Shown one piece after another: positions 56,086 to 64,000 of a DNA stretch of 64,000 bases. The notes under the pieces are model-generated. The model worked only from the letters and a program-made list of their open reading frames with translations, did no database searches and was not told the DNA's origin. Every line of letters begins with the position of its first letter. The stretch's first letter is position 1. Source of the stretch: Papilionanthe hookeriana x Papilionanthe teres (taxonomy: Eukaryota > Streptophyta > Magnoliopsida > Asparagales > Orchidaceae); NCBI GenBank assembly GCA_022702705.1, contig CM040425.1, forward strand, positions 5,720,001 to 5,784,000, read 5' to 3'. The position numbers and the translations under genes were made by a program.

Positions 56086-57046
56086 AAGTTTGGAGGAAGG
56101 GAAAAAAAGAATTAACTGTTAATTGTTCTCATTTAAAATTATTTTTAAAAATTAGTGACATGATTTCCTGTAATAGAGCTCAATTTCAGATAACTTTATT
56201 TTGATTTTATTTAAGTATTCTATGAAATTGAATGAAGTGTTTGGTAATGAAAAGTAATTTTGTAACGTAAGATATTTGGTATAAAAGTATAGGACTATAG
56301 TCAACTATTCAAAGTAAGAAAAACTTTATGTTTGAAATATTAAGAATCTTAAAATTTTATGTGATATGAAAGGATTGAGACTCTATGATGAATCATTAAT
56401 AAGCTAAAGAAGTGCTTATAAGGTAAGGAATGTGGTAAGTTTAAAATTTAGGTTGAGAAGGGTGAAGATAAAAATTATTAAAGGCTATCCAGATACAGTA
56501 ATCCTCACTAAAAAAAGAAGAAAAGCAAAAAAGAAAAGAAAAGAAAATAAAAAAGAAAAGAAAAGAAAATAAAAAAGAAAAGAAATGAAAATAAAAAAAT
56601 AAAAGTAAAAAAAAAGAAAAAGAAAAGAAAAGAGAAGCGAGGAGATACTTGAAGAGATGTCTGATCAAAAATTGGCTTCACTTAGACCTACCTAAAGGGA
56701 AAAAATTTAATTACTATCATAAACTTATATGTATGGATTAGCAACTTTACTAGTAGTGTTCTCATAAACTTCTTTTCATGCAATCCTTTTAAGTGCCTTA
56801 ATAGAACAATCTGCAGTCATTTATGAATTGAATAGAAAACTAGAGCTCTTAGAGTTTATTACTATATATTCTTACACCTGCAGAATTTACTTGAATTATT
56901 CAAATATCTTTCTGAAAATTTTACTATTGTACTTATCTAAATCAAAATTATGGTATTCTAGAAAGAAAGTTCATTGTAGTAGATCATAATTTTATGTATT
57001 AACTAGAATTACTTGAGGACAAGTAATAGTTAAGTTTGTGAGATCT
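56086..57046 (+). repeat. 3' noncoding inverted-repeat domain, element H
   Basis: First polypurine motif AAGTTTGGAGGAAGGG (56086-56101). Left arm AACTGTTAATTGTTCTCATT faces reversed right arm AACTATTACTTGTCCTCAAG; TTTATTTTGATTTTATTTAA faces CATAATTTTGATTTAGATAA. The loop is the longest A/G tract here (about 56510-56640). ATTACTTG-AGGA-CAAGTAAT hairpin at 57008-57027. The LTR-proximal polypurine tract is degraded (AAGTTTGTGAGATC). Confidence 0.7.
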
Positions 57047-58976
57047 TGATCCACTGAAAATTTGATAACTTTTAACTATTTATTTCATACCTATTTTTGA
57101 TGATAATGCACTTTAAAGAAAGGTATTTTTCATGATTTCATGCAGGTGCAATGATTTTAGACCTTTGGAGCAAAAGGAAGCGAAAAGGAGAAAATTTGGA
57201 GCAAAAAAGGACAAAAGTGCATTTTATTGAACTAGCGTTGAATAGCACTGTGAACAGTGTCGGATGACCCAAGAAAAAAATGTTAAGATTTTTATGCCTA
57301 TTTTATATTAATTTTGATGATATTGCACTTTAAAGAAGGGTATTTTTTATGTTTTTCTGCAGATGTGTTGATTTAGGGAGAATGGAGCTAAAATATTCAA
57401 AAAGGAGCGAATTTGGAGCAAAAAGGACCAAAATTATGAAAATTTGATCTAGGGTGCCGACTGCGAGGTCAACGGCGCCGACGACACATTTTTCCTGAGA
57501 GTTCAGAATATATTTCAAGGGAGCCCGCCAACGGCGATGATCGAGGCCGCTGACAGCGAAGCTTATTCAGAAGGAGTCCACGGCAAGTATTTTAGAAGGC
57601 CGTCGATGGCGAGCTCGAGGCTGCCGATGGCGGGATCGGTAGTTCTTTCACGAGGTGCATTAAATGTGGATGATTTTCAAAGGGATGCTTGGAAAACTCT
57701 TGGAAACTCTTCAACTATTTTAAAAGGAACAATTTGGGGCAAAAAAAAGGTTCCACTAGCTTCCATTTGTGTCCACCTTGTGTCATTCTAATCCATTAGA
57801 GAGTCAAGTGTGCGAGTCTAGCGAGTCCATATAGATTTTCTAGAGTGTTAATTAGTGAGTTCAAATAGTGAAATTTGTGAGGAATTCTTCGAGAGATTGT
57901 AAGAGTGGAAGGGAAGTGAGAGATCTCTTCTTCATTGCCGTTTCGAAGGAGAATTCTGCGTACTGTAAAGAAATGAAGAGATTCAGAGGAACTTCAAAGA
58001 GTTTTCTTGGGGAGGAATTTAAGATAAGTTGTGTTTATTTACTTCAGTTTGTAGAACTTTGCTTTTATAAATGAAATCCAAGTTGTATTGTATCCTCTCC
58101 ATGAAATCTGAGTAGTTTTTCTGTCTTTCTCCTTGTTTTGATGTTTTTGTGAAATGGTAAATTGAATTAGTGTGCCAAAAAAAGTTTAAAGAAGTTGTGA
58201 TAATCTTTTACTTAAATTTTAATTTACTTTCAATCTGGCCAATTTATTAGTTAAAATATGTTGAGTTTAACAACTATAGTAAAGATTACATCCGAGATTC
58301 AGGGAGTTCAGTCCTTAGAAGTAGGGTGCAAATAAATAGGTAAATAATATTCATCGGGCGTAGAATTGGAGATTTTAGAGTGACGGGCTAAAATCCTCAA
58401 TTCGGCGTTTGGGTTCTGAAGTATAGATGTTAGCCCTCAGGTGAGGGGAACGTGGGAGCTCTAAAGTGAGAGCTGGCATCCTCCCAACCTAGCCGCAGAT
58501 TCAGTAACCAAGCATAGAATTAGTCAATGTTCTTTATGCCTGGACCAAAGGGTAAAGAATAGGTATGCTCTTATTTGGCACAACACCGTTTTAAACTACT
58601 TCAAATTAACCATTCAATTAAATTTCTTAACAAAGGAGAAAGATTCTTGCTTACATATTTGAACTTCACTTTATTAGTAGAATTAGTTATCTATTAGTAG
58701 AACTAGTTTATTAAAATTTCATATTATTGTCAATTACATTTTAGTGACAGATAGGCAATTTAGATTTCCTAGTTGTGATTCTGAATTGAATTATATAATC
58801 CGAGTTTGTAGTCTCTAAAATATGCCTGGTGGGATCTATATCCAAGACTCCATTAGAGCTCTGTATTACTTAAACGATATGTATACTTGGGTTGAAGAGT
58901 AACTCTGCGATTAAAGAATATATTATATACTTGTTACAAAGAATTTAAATTACGCTAAGCGCGCACGGTCGAGTCA
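57047..58976 (+). mobile_element. 3' LTR of element H, with partly duplicated U3
   Basis: 1930 bp, TGATCC to GAGTCA. The U3 start appears twice: TTTTGATGATAATGCACTTT with GATTTCATGCAGG (57110-57150) and TTTTGATGATATTGCACTTT with GTTTTTCTGCAG (57312-57362), each followed by the GGAGCAAAA block. Palindrome-like GCCGACTGCGAGGTC to GCCGATGGCGGG at 57455-57640. ATTTTAAAAGG near 57718 is a possible TATA. U5 block 58835-58890. Followed by a PBS and gag, so it has interior on both sides. Confidence 0.8.
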
Positions 58977-58982
58977 AGTTTT

Positions 58983-58999
58983 TGGCGCCATTGCCATGG
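58983..58999 (+). promoter_or_regulatory. Primer-binding site, mutated
   Basis: TGGCGCCATTGCCATGG; mismatches to the tRNA-Asp site (TGGCGCCGTTGCCGGGG) at positions 8, 14 and 15. Confidence 0.8.
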
Positions 59000-59106
59000 A
59001 ATATAACATAATTAGAGTAACGGACAATTTAGGACTACTAGAAAACTTTTTAATAGAATTGTAACTTATTTAGTTAACTGTTTTACTGTGTACTGATTTC
59101 GATTGT

Positions 59107-60407
59107 ATGCGTAAATTTGGTTCTTAAAATCTTATACCCTACGATTTGGAATTTGAACACATTGTTAGAAGAATTAGAAAACTGAGAAAAGAACCTATAA
59201 ATTCCAAAACAATGGAAAACAACATAAACAACTAAAGAATAGAAAATGAACACCAATCTAGACCACTAAGAGATTACGCTAACCCTACATTAGATGAAAT
59301 TCACTTAACTATCTAAAATCCTGATGTAGCTGCTAATTCATTTGAGCTTAAACCTGCAATTATCTATATGGTGTAAAACAATCAATTCGGTGGAACTTCA
59401 AATGAAGATCCTAACTTACATCTTGCAAGTTTCTTAAAACTTTGTGCTACTTTTAAATACGACAGAGTGTCTGATGATGCTGTCAGACTTAGACTTTTTC
59501 CTTTTTCGCTAAGGGATAAGGCTAAGGCTTGGTTAAATTCATTAGCACCTGGATCTATTAAAACTTGGGGAGAACTTTCACAAAAATTCTTATCAAAATA
59601 TTTTCCACCATCTAAGACAGTTAAGCTTAGAAACAATATCACATCTTTCAGTCAGTATAAGGGAGAATCGATTTATGAATCTTGGAAAAGATTTAAGGAA
59701 CTTCTTAGAAGATGCTCACATCATGCTATACCAGATTGGTTAATTATTCAAACTTTTTATAATGGATTAGTAGGTCTCTTAGATCTATTATTGACGCTCA
59801 TTGTTGGTGGATCACTAATGTCTAAACCTTTTGAAGAAGCCTATGCTTTAATAGAAGAAATGGCTACTAATAATTTTCAATGGCTTGCTAAAAGGGTAAA
59901 TCCTAAGAGTAGCCAGTATTCATGATTCAGATGCTTTAATTATGATAGTTTCTCTAATTGCTGCTTTTTCAAAGAAAATAGATCAATACGGAATGAATCG
60001 TTCTCAAACACCTCCAGTGTTAGAAGAAAATTCATTATTACAAATTGTAGATGCTCAATCTTCATATGAAACTATAAATTTAATAAATAATAGACAAAAT
60101 AACCCTTATTCAAACTATTATAATCCAGGTTGGAAGAATCATCCAAACTTTAATTGGAATAACCAAGGTAATGCTAATCCTGTTAATCCTCAGTGGGGGA
60201 ACAATCTTGTAAACCCATTAGGAAATATAAAAAATCATGGTAATTCCAATTATAGACCTTCTAATCCACCAGGTTTTTATAATAATTCACAATTTAAGAA
60301 GAAGAATTTATCTATGGAAGAATTATTTTTGAATATGGGTAATCAATTACAAAGTCAAGGAGCTGTTAAAAAAAACATAGAAAACTTATCAATTACAAAG
60401 TCAAGGA
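59107..60407 (+). pseudogene. Gag following the H LTR, cut at an inversion
   Basis: ATGCG start; early stops; LRDYANPTLDEIHLTI, TAA before NNQFGGTS (about 59374). A clean run 59467-59925 with RLFPFSLRDKAKAWLNSLAP and WGELSQKFLSKYFPPSK, a frameshift, then 59942-60421 with NPYSNYYNPGWKNHPNFNW, MEELFLNMGNQLQSQGAVKK. Ends at NIENL, after which a duplicated 20-mer and inverted sequence follow. Confidence 0.85.
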
Positions 60408-61570
60408 TCAAATTATTCTAGGATATTCTTCTGTCTCATGTTATCTTCTAATGGTCTTTCAAAATTCTTATCCTCTTTTTTCAACTCAAAGTTATTTTGA
60501 AATATATCCTCAAATTCTCTTCCAAGTCTTAATTCGATAACTTTATCATGTTCATCATTCAATTCAAGTTCTTCTTGTGATTGAGTTAAATCTGAAGATA
60601 TAAAGACTGATGGTGTAGATGAATTCCATAAATAGGTAAGCTTTAAAATTGCGTTGCGTACATTCATCTTAAGTTTATGAGATTTTTCAACAGATGGAAT
60701 TAAAAGTTTACTATTTTCGGTAACGTCCATCATTTTACATTTCTCCTGAACATACATACAGTCTTCTTTAAATAACGTTTTTAACTCATCATAAAAGTCC
60801 ATTTCGATCTCATCTGTTAACTTACTGTCAAAAATTTCTTGGAAATGGTCTTTACTTATATAATCAATTTCATCCATCAAAAAACAATCATCATCTTTTA
60901 TCTTAGTTGAATATTTTATAGTATTTAATACATCAAAATTTACTTCCTAGTCATTAATATTCAAAGTCAACTCTCCTTTTTGCACATCTATCATAGCTTA
61001 TCCAGTAACAAGAAAAGGTCTCCCCAAAATAATTAGATTATCTTTATCGTCCTCCATATCTAATAAAATAAAATCCAAAGGAAAGATAAAACTACCAACT
61101 TTAACAAGCACATCTTCTATAACATATTTTGGATAAATGATAGATCGATCAGCTAACTGAAGGGTTACAATAGTGGGAGAAATATTGGATAAACCTAACC
61201 TTTTAAATATAGATAGAGGCATCACATTAATGCTCACTCCTAAATCACATAAAGCTTTTCCACATAATTTTTCTCCAATTACACAAGGAATTGTAAAGCT
61301 ACAAGGATCTTTAAGTTTCTGAGGGAACTTTTTCTGAAGTATAGCGCTACACTCCTCACTTAGTGCAACTGTCTCATAATCCCCAAGTTTCCTTTCTTGT
61401 TTAATATCTCCTTCATAAACTTTGCATAACTTGACATCTGTTCCAAAGCTTCAGCAAAAGGAATATTTATCGTTAACTTCTTAAGTACTTTCAGGACTTT
61501 TGAAAATTGTTTTATCCAACTTATGCTGTCTAAGTCTTTGAGGAAGTGGAGATGGTAGTCTTTCTAAATT
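60408..61570 (-). pseudogene. Protease and linker, element VII
   Basis: On the minus strand: protease with GVSINVMPLSIFKRLG (Ala of the DLGAS box is Val), VTLQLADRSIIYPKYVIEDV, LDMEDDKDNLIILGRPFLVT, a stop at 61000, then an acidic linker LIPSVEKSHKLKMN and FISSDLTQSQEE (60880-60590). After this the frame reads EHDKVIELRLGREFED, which looks like the Gag linker (QLRSGKE) rather than RT: a probable second rearrangement near 60570. Confidence 0.7.
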
Positions 61571-62970
61571 GATTTTAGTTGGAGATATTAATTTTTTTCA
61601 GATCCTTAGAAACATGTTCTTCAGGTCTTTTAGTTTCCTCTCTTTCTCTCACAATTTCTTTCTCTTTTCTAATCACATCCTCTATCTCTCTTCTACTTCT
61701 TAATCAGACAGCTTCTACTTGTTTATTATTGTTCTCTTTAGGTTTGATCTCAATGTTATTTGGAAGTGTTTCTTGGGGTCTATTGCTAAGTGAGTTAGCA
61801 ATTTGTCCCAGTTGATTCTCTATGTTTATGATTGCAGTATTTTGACATTGCATCTGGTTTCCCATTTGCAATACCACTTCTTCTATAGACATCTTCTTAT
61901 CCTCAATTTGTTGATCATTTTTAAAGTTCAGTAGATATGAAGGTCTATAGTTTGTATTCCCCTGAATATTCCAACTTCCATTAGGATTTGCATGATTATT
62001 TTCCCATTGTTGGTTTCCACCCCCAGTAGTATGATTCCGGTTAAAATTAGGATGGTTCTTCCAACCTGGGTTGTAAAAGTTAGAATACATATTGTTTATG
62101 GTATTTAAAGTCTCATATGATAAGTTAGAATCAATCAGAAGCCCTAATGAACTTTCCTCACTTACTAGAGTAAATTGAGGCTGATTCATTCCAAATTAGT
62201 CCAACATCTTTGATATTGCAACAACCTGAGATGCAAGAATTGTAATCACATTTGTATCATGAACACTGACTACCTTTTTTGGATTTACCCTTGCAGAGGG
62301 CCATTGAAATTCAGTTGTAGCCATTTCTTCAATTAATGCATATGCTTCATTAAATAATTTTGACATTGTAAAAAATTTGAAGGATTAACCAATCGGGCAG
62401 AGCATGGTGTGGACACTTTGTTAAGAGTTCCTTAAATCTTTCCCAGACTTCGTATAATGATTCCCCTTCATACTAACAAAATGAGATAATATCGTTTCTA
62501 AGTTTAGTAGTCCTTGAAGGTGAAAAATACTTAGCTAGGAATTTTTGAGTTAACTCATCCTAATTTTTAATAGAGCCAAGTGCTAATGAGTATAACCAAA
62601 TGTTAGCCTTATCCCTTAGTGAGAAAAGAAAAAGCCTTAGTCTAACAACATCTTCTGACATGTCATTATAACGAAAAGTAGCACAAAGTTCTACAAAAAT
62701 TGATAAGTGTAAATAGGGATCCTCCAAAGAAATTCCCCCAAACTGATTGTTCAGCACCAGTACGACAGGGTTTTGTATACTTGAGTGAATTTCACCTATT
62801 GTGGGATTTACATAATCCCTCAATGATTTATGATGATTTTCCAAGTTATTATTTTGAATGTTTTCCATTTTCATTTCTAGTTTTTCAAGTCCTTTTTATT
62901 TGTTGATTTTTTTCATTTTTTCTAACTCAGGATCATAAGGCACAAGTCCTGCAAATCCTTTAGTTCGCAT
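61571..62970 (-). pseudogene. Gag, element VII
   Basis: ATGCG start at 62970, early stop, second ATG at 62874; SLRDYVNPTIGEIHSSIQNP, VLNNQFGGIS (Leu where others have Gln or stop), RLRLFLFSLRDKANIW, a Trp-to-stop change near 62560, and TAG in place of Gln before YEGES (about 62475). About 70 bp is lost after LILQIFYN. Clean 62189-61704: FYNPGWKNHPNFNRN, MGNQMQCQNTAIINIENQLG. Confidence 0.85.
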
Positions 62971-63199
62971 ACATAACACAACATACAATACATTAACAAT
63001 TAAACAAAAAATATTTTTAACACAAGAAAACATTTTCAAAAACACCTCATTTTTCACACAAACAGTTTTTTCACAACACTTTTTCATACAAAAAACACTT
63101 TTTCACACAAAATAGCTTTTACGACACTACAGTTTTCCAAGTCTAAGCCTAATTACTTCAACTAAAATACTCTTAAAAGTCAAGATCAATCGATGCGAT

Positions 63200-63216
63200 C
63201 CTTGGCAACGGCACCA
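63200..63216 (-). promoter_or_regulatory. Primer-binding site of VII, with a second copy at 63288-63303
   Basis: Minus strand TGGTGCCGTTGCCAAGG. A second PBS-like TGGCGTCGTTGTAAAG follows 70 bp away (plus strand ACAACGACGCCA near 63291), before a second TGATGTCG LTR-like end. Confidence 0.75.
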
Positions 63217-63222
63217 AAAACT

Positions 63223-64000
63223 TGATCCCAGATATTTATGCTTATGTTTTTTATACTTTATATTTCCTTTCAATTATATCTCTATCTTTACAACGACGCC
63301 AAAACTTGATGTCGATGCAAATTAGAGTTTAATTGATATTATTTTAAAATGGGATTTTACGCAAGTATATGTATCTTTATGAAGTAACATAGGGCTTTAT
63401 GATTATGCCCCGAACATCAATCCCACGGAGATCGCGGTTAATCACTCTGGCTTTCAAGAGAAGTTCTAATCTATAATAACACGCCCTAGAATGGAAAGTC
63501 GATAAAGGTTTGGTTTTAATTAAATCCTAAAATTATTACTACAATACTACTTCTAAACTAAAACACTTAGTGAAAATTAGAAAAGTGGAGTTTAATATAT
63601 TAAAAGTACTCTTCCTCATGCAATAAAATTAGTGACGTGTGTAAATGTAAAACAAGTAGTGAGAGAGATTGTGACAAATAAGAGCAATTATATTCTTTAC
63701 CCTTACTTGGTTCTATAAAGAACATAGGATAATTTGATGATTTAAAATTTTGTAGATGGGTTAGGCAGGGAAGATACTAGCTCTCACTCTAGAGCTCCCT
63801 CTTCTCCCTCCACCTGGGGGCTAACATCTCATAACAAAACTTTTCACTTCAAACTAAATTAGGGGCTTTAGTCTGTCACCCTAAAGTCCTCTAATTCTAC
63901 ACCTCTTAAACATGCATATCTCACTATTTATTTGCACTCAATTATATGGACTACATTATCACCCATATAATCTCATGTGATTCTTACCAATAGTTGACTG
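63223..64000 (-). mobile_element. 5' LTR of element VII, running off the window
   Basis: U5/R side of an LTR on the minus strand. U5 block 63365-63430, hairpin block relatives near 63680-63715, the GGGAGCTCTAGAGTGAGAGC-type block near 63780-63810. Similar to LTR 12130-13850. The part 63223-63286 lies between the two PBS-like sites and may be inserted. Confidence 0.8.

Noticed and set aside
56441..56668. Minus-strand ORF of Phe, Ser and Leu runs
   Set aside because: It is the translation of the purine loop of the noncoding domain read backwards; low complexity.
57537..58074. ORFs in the H LTR leader
   Set aside because: Not conserved in the other LTRs; they lie in U3 and R.
1..64000. Host protein-coding gene between elements
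   Set aside because: Every stretch over about 100 bp can be assigned to an element part; the small unassigned pieces (5621-5689, 21264-21282) hold no gene.

Overview
The window is plant nuclear DNA made almost entirely of nested, decayed Ty3/gypsy LTR retrotransposons of the Athila type. The evidence is a Gag with the NPYSNYYNPGWKNHPNF-type motif, a pol order of protease, reverse transcriptase, RNase H, integrase, extra ORFs between integrase and the 3' LTR, and a primer-binding site TGGCGCCGTTGCCGGGG complementary to the 3' end of plant tRNA-Asp. I see no host single-copy gene, rRNA, tRNA or CRISPR array. The base composition is AT-rich, as in plant (probably eudicot) heterochromatin; the species cannot be named from this sequence.

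Layout. 1-5604 (+): 3' part of element I (ORF A end, ORF B, 3' noncoding domain, LTR). 5690-13850 (+): element II (partial LTR, integrase end, ORF A, ORF B, noncoding domain, LTR). 13857-19091 (+): left half of host element H (Gag end to ORF A). Its right half (ORF B, noncoding domain, 3' LTR) appears to be 54618-58976, so 19092-54617 reads as one 35.5-kb nest inside H. In the nest: element G (5' LTR 19092-20652, gag start; last 81 bp of its 3' LTR at 54537-54617); element III on the minus strand (21323-26959, with an integrase remnant at 42830-43577); element IV on the minus strand (26960-40274, the only element with two LTRs and a near-complete interior) plus a second copy of its 3' end, IV' (40275-42829), sharing the same LTR; element V on the plus strand (43579-54536, RT and RNase H deleted). 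58983-60407 (+) is a gag start following H's LTR. It meets inverted element VII (minus strand, 60408-64000) at a junction with a 20-bp filler repeat.

How the parts would have worked. Transcription starts in the LTR at a TATA box, giving a leader of about 1 kb with conserved hairpin blocks. tRNA-Asp primes minus-strand DNA at the PBS, Gag forms the particle, and Pol cuts, copies and integrates. Two extra ORFs follow. ORF B (about 380-400 aa) has a likely 200-nt intron in its own leader. ORF A is a paralogue, full length in H and III but reduced to a coiled-coil tail in II, IV and V. No copy is fully intact; nearly all carry frameshifts, stops or deletions.

The most unusual structure is not a gene. 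In all six elements where it can be examined, the roughly 0.9 kb between ORF B and the 3' LTR is a cryptic long inverted repeat. Its arms are about 350-400 nt, its loop is a purine tract, and it is bounded by two polypurine-tract motifs. A 7-8-bp hairpin beside the LTR-proximal tract shows a compensatory base-pair change. Second, GC-rich perfect palindromes differ by subfamily but recur at the same three places (U3 of the LTR, before ORF A, before ORF B). In most copies they contain TGGCGCC, the first seven bases of the PBS, in both orientations. LTR ends of other elements abut these palindromes three times.
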